Notes under the pieces: model-generated
What the model saw: the letters and a program-made list of their open reading frames with translations, nothing else
Database searches by the model: none
What the model was told of the DNA's origin: nothing
Position numbers and translations under genes: made by a program
In this document: piece after piece, positions 44,689 through 56,485 of the stretch
How positions within the stretch are numbered: position 1 is the first letter of the stretch
How the letters are laid out: the number at the start of each line of letters is the position of its first letter
Source: Gracilaria domingensis
Lineage: Eukaryota > Rhodophyta > Florideophyceae > Gracilariales > Gracilariaceae
DNA: 64,000 nt
Direction: 5' to 3'
NCBI GenBank assembly: GCA_022539475.1
Contig: VCMS01000088.1
Coordinates: 1-64,000 of the forward strand

Positions 44689-45590
44689 AGTACCGGCTTC
44701 GCTTCAGGATTTTTGTCATTGTCGCGAAGGTGGGCTTGTGTTGCTGCTATTCTCTGTTTTTGGAAATTGGTCTTCTACCGCAGACTTTGGATGTGACTGC
44801 AACGCATTTCAGGCTGTTTTGAATTTAAACTCTTCGCCATAATAATCTGTAGAAGAGCTCATTTTGACCCATAGTATAGAGTGGTTTCCATCATCATTTT
44901 GTCCTCGTCGTTAAATTCCGATGGGTTGAGTCGTGTTACTTTGGCTTAGCAACTAGAAAACAGAAAGAATTTGAATTTGATCAGTTTCACTCAGTTTCTA
45001 ATAGATTCCACTGAGCGACTGATACGTTTGCTAGGTTTAAGGACGTAATTGTATAGTTTCGCTACGGCCTCAAAAAATGTTTTCTTCTTCTGATCTGTGC
45101 CGACAATCGGATCCTCTGAAGTTTTAATATATGCGCCGGCAATGGCCGTGTCTTCTTTGCGGTGTGAAACTAGGCTTTCTTGTCCATTGCTTCTTGGTCT
45201 CTGTAGCGTGATATTTTGTTTTACGGAATGATCTGTCTGGACTCGGGAGCTGCTACTGGACGATGCGATGTATTCTATATCTGAAGTAGTTAGACTGTGT
45301 CGAACGTCATGGAGTTTCGGTTTTTCGTCGCCGAACCGAAAGCAAGAAGGTCAGTCATTGCTACACATACAGATTTTTTTTGCTGCAGCTGTTCTGAACA
45401 GGTCTGTATTTCCAAACTAAATGGACAGGAGTTCGCTCGGAAATCTGAACCTGTTCAAAACTTTGCTCCTATTTTCGCTCCAGTGAAGATGAATATTGAA
45501 GCAAAATGGTTATTTGCTCATTTGACTCTACCAATGGGGATGCTCTTAGGGCTTATTTCTAATATGGTCGACAAAAAGACGGCGGCATGA
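44689..45590. other. Interior of the hAT element without a clear gene
   Basis: No feature is recognised here. A 97-codon frame at 45,297-45,590 (plus) with CSCSEQVC and a hydrophobic end is the only longer frame; it carries no motif I can assign. Confidence 0.3.
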
Positions 45591-45949
45591 GCGCCAGAAT
45601 ACTAAGAAAATAGTAACAATATTCCTTCACAGGCCTTGGAATATTCCCCATCGATAAAACTGCGAAAATATGGAGCTTCCATTGGTTCATATCGCATCAA
45701 TGTTGAACGTGAACGAATGAGGTGTCGAATTTTTCGATATTTTTCCGACAAATGAGAAGGCATACGAACGACAGTTAGTTAGGGCTGTCATCAGGTAATC
45801 TATAGATGTTGACGAAGGTGTAACAAATCATTGTAAAGATTTAAAAGATGTGCTTAACATCTTTCACAATGTTATGAAAAATGAACTGTTGCAGAAGAAA
45901 CGCCCAGATTCCAAAATCGCTTAAGATATTAGAACGAAATAAAAGACTT

Positions 45950-46150
45950 TTACGGTTTTGTTAGTCTACTACCATTTAGTCGCATTGCACGAGCAGCGCT
46001 TTCAGCTCAGGCATTATGTGGTCCTGTCGAGCGGTTGTTTAGTAACCTTGGTCGCACAGAATATTTTATCAGAATCTCGTTGCTAACTAAAACGTTGTGT
46101 AAAGACCGAAAGTATTCTCTCGTTTGCTCATTCGGGGATCCAAAGCGTTC
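45950..46150 (+). pseudogene. hAT transposase C-terminal dimerisation domain
   Basis: The frame encodes SRIARAALSAQALCGPVERLFSNLG followed by RISLLTKTL. The pattern ...A...L...A...ER.FS..G......R..L is the signature of the hAT C-terminal (hATC) domain that mediates transposase dimerisation. It is on the same strand as the N-terminal part at 40,461, which supports a single element split by later insertions. Confidence 0.7.
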
Positions 46151-46704
46151 AAAGCGTACGAAATTCTATGTTACATTTAAAAGCTGCTTGAATTTGTCTT
46201 TTGATTGTGCAAATGTGCGGTAGGATTGATTAGAGTTAAAACAAATGGGTTTTACAAAGTTTGAAAGTTTTAATGTCTGGCCTTCTTGGCTTTTGTTTTA
46301 ATGACTATTTGATGACTATTTTGACTGACTTTGATCGAAAACACTTGAGTTCTGACTGTGCACTTTGCAAGAGTAGTCAGTCCGAAATAGGGCTCAGAAC
46401 AAGATGAGCACCGCTCTGAAGCTTGGACGAATTTCCCGGAACGAGAAATAGACAGCCAAAACGAGTTGTGCGGAATAGCGACTGGGTCGCCTTATATACG
46501 TGCACACTAATAGGTACGGTCGACGTTATGAATGCATAATGCATCTGCTCCCTACCTCTCAGATCTTCAAATCTATACACCAGTTTACAGCAACGTATAG
46601 AACGTGGTACAGGTGGTCACTGTAGATAATGTGTCCCATACTATTTGGAAAACATCGATTTCTGAGCACCTCACAGTAAGAGGTTTGGGCCACACTATAT
46701 CAGT

Positions 46705-46742
46705 ACCCACACTAAAATGCTTATGGCTTCATTAGTGTGGGT
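46705..46742. repeat. 11-bp inverted repeat near the DDE_1 remnant
   Basis: ACCCACACTAA (46,705-46,715) and TTAGTGTGGGT (46,732-46,742) are exact reverse complements. Further CACACTA words lie at 46,691 and 46,743. They may be part of a transposon end; a partner beyond 47,900 was not found. Confidence 0.75.
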
Positions 46743-46776
46743 CACACTAAAACAATGGAACAGTAATAGCGGAGCT

Positions 46777-47897
46777 TCAGTTGGAGCTCGACCCCACCGG
46801 TCCTCCTTCGAAATTTGCGCGATACTTGCGAATGATCGCTTGCAATTCAGGAAACAACTGTCGCTCCTCCCACACCCCATTCAAGTTCAAAGCCATAACA
46901 CACCTTATCATAGCCTTACGTGCATAGGGCACAGCCTCTTCGTCCCTCTGAGCGCTGACACCTCGCACAGACTGCGCAGTAAGTTTGAAAATGTGCCGTT
47001 TCCCTGGATTCGTCAGTTTACCGGACGCCTTTTCTCCCTTTACCCACATCTCTTTTGCTAACAGATCCATTTTGAACTCCTCCTATTCCTTCCGCCAGTA
47101 TGTCTTAAACTCCCGAATCACAAAACTATCAGCCGGCAGCACCTATTGCCTTGCGTTACATGGGAAAAAGTGAATCTCAGTGTTACTTTGCGCCAGAGCA
47201 GCACTAACCTCTTCTGTTATGTCGTGCGTGTTAAGGTTCTCGATGTGAAAAATGCGTTTGCGCCCGTTCGTCAGCGGCTGGAAAACTCGTTTCTCCTTCA
47301 CCCACTCTAGAAAAACGCGTTTGTCCATCCAAGCTTTAGGTCCAGTCCTATACACAACACCAGGAACATCATCACGCAATCCACGGATTGGGTAGTTTTT
47401 GTCCGCATTCTTGAAGATAAGCATGGGAATTTCGAGGCGTCCCTGAGGTCCACCAGCAATTAATATCATCATCGTAATGACATCGTCTCCCGAAACGACA
47501 TCCGCATACCGCACACTTGTATCTCTAATTAGGGCGAGTGTCTTGTGGTTGTTTATATTTATGCAGAAATGCGTCTCATCTGCTTGAAAGAAGTCCTTCT
47601 CTAGTCCCAGGGGAACATTTGGGTGGTGTATGTACGATTCATGTCGCATGTGTGTTCATTATATAATTCAGATGTGGACTTCATAATAAGGTTTAGGGCC
47701 AGCTCGCGCAACAAGCAAGATTTAAATTTCACACCGGTCCTTCTCATGCGGTTGAACTCATCCAGTAAACCTCCCTTTCGAGCTTGCACCCATGGTGTTA
47801 TACAGCGACCCTCTGAGAAATGGCTTTGCAGAAGTGGCGCTCTAGTCCCGTCTTGGTTGAGTGAACTTGTTGGTTTTAGACTTCTTATTATGAACAA
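46777..47897 (-). pseudogene. DDE_1 (pogo/Tigger-like) transposase
   Basis: On the minus strand, the first part (47,601-47,897) resembles the segment before the catalytic core. The next frame (47,649-47,143) holds FFQADETHFCIN (first catalytic Asp region), VSGDDVITMMILIAGGPQGR, IFKNADKNYPIRGL and FHIENLNTHDI. A TAA follows, and the frame resumes with SFVIREFKTYWRKE, corresponding to the QPLD...FK.. block of DDE_1 transposases. The usual second Asp (DNA..H) is replaced by ENLNTH, so the catalytic centre seems altered. Stops at 47,143 and 47,080 also disrupt it. Confidence 0.75.
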
Positions 47898-47929
47898 CTA
47901 CTAACTGGTGTCGTTGTTTCTAATACATG

Positions 47930-48620
47930 CTTGACTTTTGTATATTTGCCTTTTTGTTTCCCCGATAGTATTGACGGAACTGCTTGTAGAGGAAAAACCC
48001 AGCGATGGGATCGTCTTTCAAGGCTTTCGAGTCCTTGCCCTCTAGACGGGGTGAACTCAGTTGTCAGCCCTCCAAACACGGATAAAGCGTGTGTAAGACC
48101 GCCCGTGGTACGGGATACACCTACGGAGGTTGAGGGGTGAACGGGCCTGCTCCAAGAGTCTGGCGAAAGGTGACGGAATAGTCGAGAGGAAAGGTACCGT
48201 AAAGCGGTGTAGGCCCTAGGTAGAAGGGGAAAAGAAGGGAAAAACCAAGAAGTAACCCTCAACGGGGCGTGCGACAAGCCGCAACAGACCCGGTGACGGG
48301 AGACCGGGGTTGTGTATTAAGCCCACACGGCAATAACTCTGTACAGAGACGGAAAACCCACCTGACACAGGTAAGCAGTAATCTGCAGGTAAATATGGGA
48401 AAAATAATATTCCAAAGACGGAGATAAGCACGAGGGCAACAGGTCTGTAAGTCAGTAGTGACTGAATGATCCCGAGGGATCAAGCTAGTTCGTAAAGTAC
48501 GCGGTGACACTCCTGAGGGAGTTGTGCACTTCGCGCAGGCGAACGTAGTTCAGAGCCGAGCTCGTTTACCCTTTACTGAAGGAGGAGGTGACCGGGGGTC
48601 ACCTCTTATATCGTAACCGA
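47930..48620 (+). other. Unassigned, structure-rich stretch
   Basis: No protein is evident. The stretch has many short inverted repeats, for example ATCCCGAGGGAT (48,469-48,480) and GAGGTGACC/GGTCACCTC (48,587-48,607), and a G/A-rich style that resembles structured RNA, perhaps a retroelement leader or a self-splicing intron. I could not find the domain V motif of group II introns or a hammerhead core. It precedes the gag-like frame at 49,044. Confidence 0.3.
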
Positions 48621-48949
48621 TAAACTAGTTACACTAAATTAAATAATCTAATGCACACCTAAGCAGGTCCATACACGTGGTGCACGTGACAATCTGCGGC
48701 AGCAACCAGTAAAATATTCGACAATCATCCCAAAACATGTGTGAACACACCTGTTCCTGCACACACGTACACGCGACCAGCACTCGTCCATGCCACGTCA
48801 TGCCCGACCCCTCAGGGTGCCACAGCTCACTACTGCTGAAAAGCATCCCATCCGTGGGCCGATACTCATACCTTCCGAGTACCCGGAATCATTCCTACCA
48901 AGGATTCATGAAGACCATCCCCGTGCATCGGGCGCGCACGTTTTGCTCT

Positions 48950-48974
48950 ACTCCCCCCCCCCCCCCCGCCCCCC
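48950..48974 (+). repeat. Poly-C tract
   Basis: About 21 cytosines with a single G interruption lie 70 bases before the gag-like reading frame. Length in the assembly is probably unreliable. Confidence 0.85.
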
Positions 48975-49043
48975 TTAGTGCAGGAAACATCCGGTTTGCA
49001 ACCAGAGAGTCGTCAGCGAGCGGGTATATAAGCACGGCTCATA

Positions 49044-50225
49044 ATGGACAAATCCGAGATTCCGGTTCCTCGTCACAACGAGACACAATCACAAGCGCCT
49101 TCCCCTTCTCTGCATTCAGACGATTCAGTACTTGATGTTTCACCTACGATCGACGACTGGATGAACCCTCACCAGCGCGACGAGCAGCATCCCCAAGCCA
49201 GGGCTCCGAACGCTTCGAGTCCCGTAACTCCTGCCACAGGCTACCTTGGCGGCTTGGCCTCCGCCCCTCTGCCTCAGAGTCAGCATCATACGGCTAGCCC
49301 GAACCCGGTCGACGTTGCGGCGTGGAATTCCGCGCAAGCGGTGGCCTTGTTGGCAACTCCAGCGGGCTAGATAGCGCGTGAATCGCTCCTCGTTCAGGAT
49401 CCGACTACCGGAAGAAGCTGGACCTATTCCAGAGCGCTCTGGTTCCATCCGACAGCGGTTCGCAATGGTACGTTGATGAACTCATACACCGAGAACGGTA
49501 TGCTGCCTGGCGGCCTACACCGAGATATGGTGGATTCCTGGGATTGAAGAAACCGTGTGACGGTTCCACTTCACGTTTTGTCACGGAAACGGGGTGGCCG
49601 TGGATACGAAACGCCGGATGAAGCGCGCGCGGCTTTGGCGTGATTGGCACACTTTCGGAAGGACCGAGCCTCGTTTCCCGAGAGGATTCCCGAGTCATAC
49701 GGATTCGACCTTTCCCGGTTCCGAACTTACGGAGAGATCAAGTATGGGGCGAACCTCGCGGACTTCCAAGCGGCGGAAAATTTCCTGGAGTCGATGCCGG
49801 CGGACATTCTCCTGTTCAACAGGCTTATCTTGCGAGCAGAGTTTCGTTATTTACACCGCCCTTCGGGACCGGGAAGCTTTCTCAACCGACTGTGGAACCA
49901 ACGCAAGTGGAGATTCCGATTCGGGTACCCGGTCCCGTACCAGAATTCAGAGATTGAACGTTTGCGTCCGGACGCACTCGCGGGTCGATTTGCTCCACTC
50001 CCATCGTGGTGGGCTCACTATGAGGTACCACGCGAAGGTTTCCCGGAATTGCCACCTTGCATCTCCTATGTGGGGTTACGCATGATTGCGAATCCGTACT
50101 CGGAGTACTGGATGCTCTTCATCGCCGAATGGGCCGCTCGCGTTGGTCCATTCATGCTGTGGGAATCATACGATAAGAACCCTGTTTGGTATTTGCCTCC
50201 GAGATTACAAAATGTGATCAGATAA
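49044..50225 (+). pseudogene. Unrecognised gag-like protein with three in-frame stops
   Basis: One reading frame runs for 394 codons from the ATG at 49,044. It is interrupted only by TAG at 49,368, TGA near 49,549 and TGA near 49,639; after the last stop 193 codons are open. The first 108 residues are Pro/Ser/Gln-rich and acidic, like the N-terminus of many gag proteins. The second part is rich in Trp, Tyr, Phe and Arg (WWAHYEVPREGFPELPPC) and looks globular. I find no zinc knuckle. It could be a capsid protein of a retroelement, but it is on the opposite strand to the Ty3 pol next to it, so it is either another element or an inverted piece. Confidence 0.5.
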
Positions 50226-50300
50226 CTGGACTTATAAACCGCACTCGGTTCCGACGACAACGTCAGGTAAGGTATTAGCCTTATCGATCTCATCGATTTC

Positions 50301-50857
50301 ATGGATTGGAGTACCGTTCCAGCGGAAAACGTCCCCAGGGGAACTCGTTCGCATCACGACCGTTCGCCAGGGCGAAGACATCCGGGTGCCAGAGACTTAA
50401 TGTATTATGATCCCTGGGATGGAGTTACCCTCCCGAAAGAGCGGGCTCTTGTCCTACGCGGACTTCCTCCGGTGGTTCTGAACGATCACCCATTGGGATT
50501 ATGTTTTCCGACAACTATTACTCCGTAGTGGAGGAGGACGATCAATGGTGGACGATACTGTGGAAGACCCGGCAACGGGAGGTTCGTCGATGGCTTCCGC
50601 AGCAGTTCCGGCTGTCGGAAGGGCGGTTACGCTAATTGCTCCTATTGGTTGGGGCGTGGGGCCTTCGTAGGGTAACATCGACCCTCGCGTGATAGCGATG
50701 CGCGACCAACTCCTCGGAATCGGAGTGCCTGTTCCACCAAATATGTACGACCCCGCCCAACTGTTGGCATTAGACGCGCTGCCATTCGCGAATCAGCCTT
50801 CCCAGGCGGGGCCGTTTAACCCTGGAGGTGCCGGTCCTTCGACAGGATGGCAGTGAT
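50301..50857 (+). pseudogene. Downstream continuation of the gag-like region
   Basis: A 75-codon frame (50,301-50,528) is followed in another frame by MVDDTVEDPATGGSSMAS from 50,545, with one TAG near 50,668, to a Gly/Pro-rich end (QAGPFNPGGAGPSTGWQ) and stop at 50,855. The style resembles the disordered tail of a structural protein. I do not recognise it. Confidence 0.35.
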
Positions 50858-51007
50858 CCTAAAAGTGGGTTCCCTACTTGATGGGCTGTGGTAGGCTTTT
50901 CGACCAACGCACTCTGTAATAGCTAGAGGTACGACTACTCCTCAGAATAATATCGACTTCGATATCACTTTCTTCATAACCGGTTTACGGTTTAATGCTT
51001 TTGCGCA

Positions 51008-52092
51008 TCATCGTTCCAATACGATTTCCCAATATACGTGTGACTTCACGACATGTTCACATGGACCGTTAAACCGTAGTTCGCTTCTTTCCGATAAATC
51101 AGCGTCTGTCAGGCGAAAACCATCTTTCTTCTTCATCCCTTTGATACTTACTTCCTTAGGAACAAACCAAACTTCTTGATAGTACCATTCTTCCACGAGT
51201 GGGTCCGTCGATTGCCGTCACGACGCGGTGGCACTGTCACCCTACTTGGGCTTTATCCAAATCTGGAGGCAGCGCTTGACGCTTACGCCGATAGTAGGCG
51301 AGAACCTTCCATCGAGGTTAGTGTTCGATCGGGTCGAGAGTATCCTCCTCAAGGAAGTATCCCTACCAAACGGACTTGATTCAATTTCCCCATCGGGGTT
51401 TACGACATGAATCACGATACGTTCGATAACGAATTCCTGTGGGTACACTTCCCGTTCGCGAGCCTCCATGACATATGGGCCATTCCTGCTGGCGCAGTAT
51501 CACCTGAAGAGGTTCTGTAGCTGCCTAAAATCACTCAGGGAAAGCTTTCCAAGTGTTGGAGACGGGCTTACTTTCACGGTTTTCCACGAATTCCGCTGCG
51601 GCGGCCATGCTGTAACTCGCGTCCTACGCGTCCTATTCTCAAGCTAGAGAGTTAGTTACAAAGCTCTCGAACAGACGAGTCCAACGGTGTCACGTGCTTT
51701 TCTGATAATCGAAAGACCGAAAAACGGTAGTACTTCCGTTTGACGAGTTTTCCGGCCTTCACGGGGATAACCGTTTCGGTGACGGAGGTTGTGTACGGCA
51801 CTCCCTTGGCAGTGCGGCGGTTCACCCGGCCACGGGGCATGTGCAACGAGCTCTGAATGGCTATACGTCACAGATTGGCGACCACGGCAAGCGTGCGTGT
51901 GCCGTGCTCGGCCATCCGTTCACGAAAGATCGGCGATCGCTCATTAGGGCTTTCTAGGTTGTAACGTGCATCGCGTGGCACGCACCAGTTGCTGTCAGGC
52001 CCGGTGTCACGGAGATTGCACTCTTGCAGTGGCGGCGGGGTTCCAAATCCCCACACGCGACGTGATTCACACTGTAGAGTGTCGGCTTCCAA
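51008..52092 (-). pseudogene. Unrecognised coding remnants downstream of Ty3 pol
   Basis: On the minus strand, a frame of about 145 codons (52,092-51,652) is broken by one TGA at 51,868; its second part is basic (VKAGKLVKRKYYRFSVFRL). Further frames lie at 51,469-51,242 and 51,196-51,008. They have no motif that I know. Position downstream of integrase would fit an extra ORF of a Ty3 element, but this is a guess. Confidence 0.3.
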
Positions 52093-52184
52093 GAAAGCGT
52101 TAAAAGTTTCACAAGGGAATCCATAATGAATGGTAACATTCCGCGCAACTCGTTCAAGAGACTTTCCCCTTCAGGGAGGCAGTG

Positions 52185-54227
52185 CTATTCTTCTGCCTGC
52201 GGCAGCTGATCCAGGTCAGCGGAAACCGTTTTCACAGTTCGGCTGTGCTTCGTACAATCCGTGGTACCGGAGACCGATACGGCGGAGTCCTCACGATTGG
52301 GGTGCGACAAGGCAACTGTGCCACTAGATTCTCCTACGGGACCGACTGGGTTGTCACTGTGGATCACATTTCCCGTGGTCGGGGAACCGGGCGACAACGG
52401 AGTATCAATGCCATTCGCAACAGCTGCGGTATCCTCCCCCTCCTTAGGTGGCGTCACGGGCTCCATCAGGAGATGGTGTGGGGGGGGGGGGGTTCTTTTC
52501 TAATTACTCGTGCAGAGTCGTTGGAATTAGTCCCAGTAGTAGCAAGTTCAGTTCTGTGGTCAGAAGTGCCTACTGTAGGTAGATCAATTAATCTTCGATT
52601 CGGGTGCGAAAGAATCACCGGGCGCGCCGGTAAGGTAGCGGCCGTTGACGGTTCTGCCTTCTGTTGAGGATCCTCTGATTGGGTATTTGCTGAGGTAGCG
52701 GTGGGTGGAGTCGGAGCGGGCACAACGCGGTCAGGAGAGATTCGTTCATGACGTCCGTCAATGTCGAGTGCGACATTATCCGAGTTGATGGAAACAACGC
52801 GATATGGTCCATCCGCGATGGGAGAGAGCTTGTGTCTCTTCTCCTTGTCGGGATTGTAATACTCCTTTCGAAGGAACACAAAGCTGTTTGGCTCTACCAC
52901 CACTGATGTACCGCGAAGTCGGCGATCGAAATTACCCTTGTACGTAAGCTGTGCCTTGTCCATGGCCTTCCGAGCTACCGGTACCATTTTGGTAAACCAA
53001 TTTTTTCAAGTGTCTTTTTACATCCGTGGTGACGGGAAAGACTATAGCGTCGGTTGTGATTCGATTGCTACCGGTGGTGGTATTCTCGAAAGAACGAGTT
53101 CAAACGGCAAAAGCTTCGCTACCCGATGCACCTGGGTGTTACACGCGTACGTAATAGCATCGGTGTACAAGTCCCAATTCTTTGGGTGATCCGCAACATA
53201 GGATCGTAATGCGTTTAGCATTGTACGATTAAATCGTTCTACCTGCCCATTACACTGGGGATGATAGGTTGTAGTAAACAAACTCTTGACATCCAAGATA
53301 CGGCATACGTTTATAAAGAACTTTGACGCAAACTGCGAGCCATTGTCTGAAAGCAGATTAACGGGTGGTACGTAAGTGAAGACCCAATGCGTAACAAATG
53401 CTTGTGCCACTGCTGCTGCAGTGATCCGATTCAACGGAACCGTTCGCATTAACTTCGAAAACCTGTCCGTGATAACCAGGAGATACCGGTGACCGCGTGC
53501 GGTTCGAATTAATTCGCCCAGAATGTCGATAGCGACGAACTCCAAAGGAGCCCGGGCTGGAAACAGTGCCATTGACTTCGAATTTCGTCGGAATTTGACG
53601 TTGTTCTTGGCACACTCCGTGCAAGAACGCCGTACTGCATAGCAGTCAAATGCCATAGCTAGCCGACAAAAGTCACTTCGGAGAGTAGATACAACTTCCT
53701 GCCACAAGGGTGTCCCCCAATCTTTGAATAATGGGATATATGGAGAACTCTCTATTGTAGAGAGTGTGGAACCACAATTTGAGGGCGTGGCCCAACAATC
53801 CTAACAAGGAATCCCTGATCCTTGGTGAAGAAGGGTATCTTGAATCCCCCGTTGAGTCGGACCCTTATCTGAGTACAGAAAGGATCCCCGTGTTGTTTAC
53901 GTATTACCTCTTCGGCGGTAATGGGTTCAAATGGGCCAGGCGGTGACTCGACCGTTTCTGCGGTGAGAATATCGTCACAGACGTCATCCGTAATTTTGGA
54001 GTGTTCCTCGAAGCCTTCCACCAAGAAGCATGGTATGTCGTCGTCATCGACCGGTTCTTCTTCACCAGACGTTCCTAACCGGGAAAGTGCATCATTCTGC
54101 GTGTTCAAGATGCGTCGTTTGTACCGGAAATCAAAATCGAATTCCGATAGGCGGAGGCGCCAACGCATAAGGCGACCAGATGGCTCTGAGATCTGCATAA
54201 GCAAGCGAAGGGCCGAATGATCGGTAT
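52185..54227 (-). pseudogene. Ty3/gypsy pol 3' part: RNase H end, integrase, tail
   Basis: On the minus strand, the RNase H end (DHSALRLLMQISEPSGRLMRW ... NTQNDALSRL) is followed by an integrase with CTEC of the zinc finger, AIDILGEL (Asp), LLSDNGSQF (Asp) and NGQVERFNRTM (Glu), then a GPY-type block (PIADGPYRV) and a Pro-rich tail that runs through a C-run with a frame change near 52,480 to 52,185. The breaks are a frame change between RNase H and integrase, stops TAG, TAA and TGA at 52,988-53,041, and the slip at the homopolymer. The start of RNase H lies at 62,398 and beyond, on the far side of the inserted transposon. Confidence 0.88.
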
Positions 54228-54944
54228 CCCTACAAGAAAATTTGCAATTTTTGGAACGCAGATTGAGTGCAATTTTACATATCGCAGTGCTCGAAATTAG
54301 CCAATTGAGAAGGGTACTTTATGTCAAAATTTGGAGGCCAATATGAGTGCCATTTGACGCCGCAACACTCCAACTGGCCTCAGGGCATCTTCACAGTAGC
54401 CGTTTGAACCTTAAATAGACAAAGTAGCAAATTTTTGAAAGAGCCGTTCATTGCAACGGTCATATGGTTGGATGTCGCGCATACTGGGGATTGATCTCAG
54501 GCTCGGGGAGTTCAGAGCTCAGCTGCCACGCCATAGAAGAGCTTCTCATAACTTTATGGCGACACAAACAAACATTAACTAGAGCAAACCATACCCTCCC
54601 TACCACCTCAGAATCGACGACACCCTAAAGTGACAACAGACATATGCGTTCTACACCAATTAAAATCTCAGAAATTGGACAACGCCACCGTTTTCACCAA
54701 CACAGGCCTCAATCGGAACCTGGCTAGTTCTTGCAAAAGTCGCACGAGCTTTGCGAAACTCACGCCGCAGGCGTCTCGTCGCCATTAGACGGCAGCGTTT
54801 GGCCTCCCGAGCAGGACCAAGTTCGACTAGCCTTCGAATATCTGCCGCTGGCTCCTTATATGCAGCTTTATCCTAATCGTTGTCCTTCAAACCGCGACTT
54901 CTTTTTCCGCTCTGTTTGCTTTTCCTTTCGCATTTGAAGCGCTT

Positions 54945-56362
54945 CTAAAACACTCTCGGAAGTGAAATGGGAACCAGCGGTCGTATTGACTCGGATGTGA
55001 CCGCTGTCGTCCACGCAAGAACCCCTATGCAAATTACATCCTTTCTTCGAAAACCTATCCAACAACTCTGCACATTAACCGCATCAATTCTGGTTCCTAA
55101 TCGGCGCTCCATGTAGAGCCTAAGCGGCTCGACGTTTGTACCGATCACTTCAGAATCCCATATGCCACTTCTCTGGAAACCGGAGCGGATATTGGGTGCA
55201 TTGTGAGAACGAGCATATGCGTCATGGATACATTGTCCAACATCAAAAGCATTCAGTCTGGTCTTCTGCCTTGCAGCTTTATGCAGCTCCTGCTGCAAAA
55301 ATGACTTATACGAATTGAAAACACTCACATCTAGTGGCTGCGTGACGTGAGAGGTGTGCGCAGGCAGAGCCAGAACAATTACATTGTTATCTCGAAATAG
55401 CTTTAGCGTTCGATAGTGGATGTGCGCACCATATCAATCTAAAATCATGAGAAGACGCTGTCTATTTGCGCGAAGTGATTTTGTCTCGTCCAAGAAACAC
55501 TTTGCCCATTCAAACACAATCTGTGCGTCTGCACCGGGAGGATTACGTTAGAAAAGATAGCATTCTGGTAGCACAGAATGCAAAGTTTGAGTAACGTTTC
55601 GAACTCTTCTGTAGTGCGCAAGTTTTCCCGGAAAGATGACCACCGGTTTGAAGGCTCGTCCATCAGCCGAGACGACGGGCATTATAGTGACACGATCAAG
55701 CCTTCCTTTGGTAGTTCATGCCTTCTGTGCAAGAGTCATGCCCTTTGTGCCGATTCCTTTACGCAAGCTTCGGCCTTTCATTTTCTTGAATGATGCCCCA
55801 GGCTGGTCTGTGTTAAAGTTATGCGCCGGATTCTTAATATTATGCGCTTCATTGCCGCGTCCACCTTGGCAATGTTTTTGGTCAGATTCTCTGGAGTGAC
55901 TGCCTGCAATCGCTTGTCGTCTATCATCTGAACATGCTGTATGTGAAGACAATTGCGCCGCAGAAAGTTTGTTACCCAACGATTAGACGGCCGGCTGTCA
56001 TGAAAGTTGATTTGTTCCTGTCGTTCTGAGGACAGAAGAGAAACATATTCTTGCACAAAGTCGCGTAGATCATTTAGGGAAAGCGCGGTATTGTTCTCAG
56101 CGTAGTACACTACTGCTTCTGCAATAGTTTGTTCGTCAGTAATACTCAGCTTCGTAGGTCTACCCCGGCAATTGAACATGAACTTTATATCTTCTGGGCA
56201 TTGCGGTTGGGCTTCGGCTGCTTTTGTAGATTGCCATGCGGGCCGTATAGTCATTACGGGGATGTCATATCGCTGAGAGAGGACGTTCCAGGGCGTTGTC
56301 AAGGAAAAGCGTTGAAAAACGGCCTCTCGAAGAGACTCGAGACTGAAAGCCATTGCAGGCAT
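54945..56362 (-). pseudogene. Pogo-like (DDE_1) transposase
   Basis: The N-terminal frame (56,362-55,778) has the pipsqueak-type HTH (TPWNVLSQRYDIPVMTIRPAW) and a CENP-B-type second HTH (GRPTKLSITDEQTIAEAVVYY ... RPSNRWVTNFLRRNCLHI), as in pogo/Tigger and Jerky proteins. The core at 55,780-55,330 is damaged, but it ends in ALPAHTSHVTQPLDVSVF, the signature before the third catalytic position. The last part (55,328-54,945) reads FNSYKSFLQQELHKAAR ... FQRSGIWD. Several stops and frame changes occur. It is probably the original transposase of the 54,228-62,394 element. Confidence 0.8.
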
Positions 56363-56485
56363 TGCCGGTCGTACTCATGGGGCAGTTGTGCTGGTAGGAA
56401 ATTATAAGCGTTGAATTCGGAGTTGGTGCGTCGTAGAAAGCGCGCGCTTTTTCTAACTGTTCGCTTGAGAGAGCGAGGTCGCTTT

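Larger units (their letters stand above)
40323..46397 (+). mobile_element. Decayed hAT transposon with probable TIRs
   Basis: Bases 40,323-40,341 (CAGGCCCGTACTTCGGACT) match the reverse complement of 46,379-46,397 at 14 of 19 positions, and both ends are followed inward by repeated TGACT words, like the subterminal repeats of hAT elements. The flanking 8-mers (AGAAAGTT and AACAAGAT) agree at 5 of 8, which would be an aged 8-bp target duplication. Inside are hAT transposase N-terminal, middle and C-terminal pieces in the correct order on the plus strand, with a Harbinger remnant and other sequence between them. The boundaries are an inference. Confidence 0.55.

Noticed and set aside
47895-47910. 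CTACTAACTGGT shared with about 63,938-63,949 as ends of one Ty3 LTR
   Set aside because: Twelve-base matches are expected by chance many times in 64 kb, and no LTR-like similarity extends from either site.
48160-48560. Group II intron or ribosomal RNA fragment
   Set aside because: No domain V motif, no intron-encoded protein and no universally conserved rRNA segment could be found.
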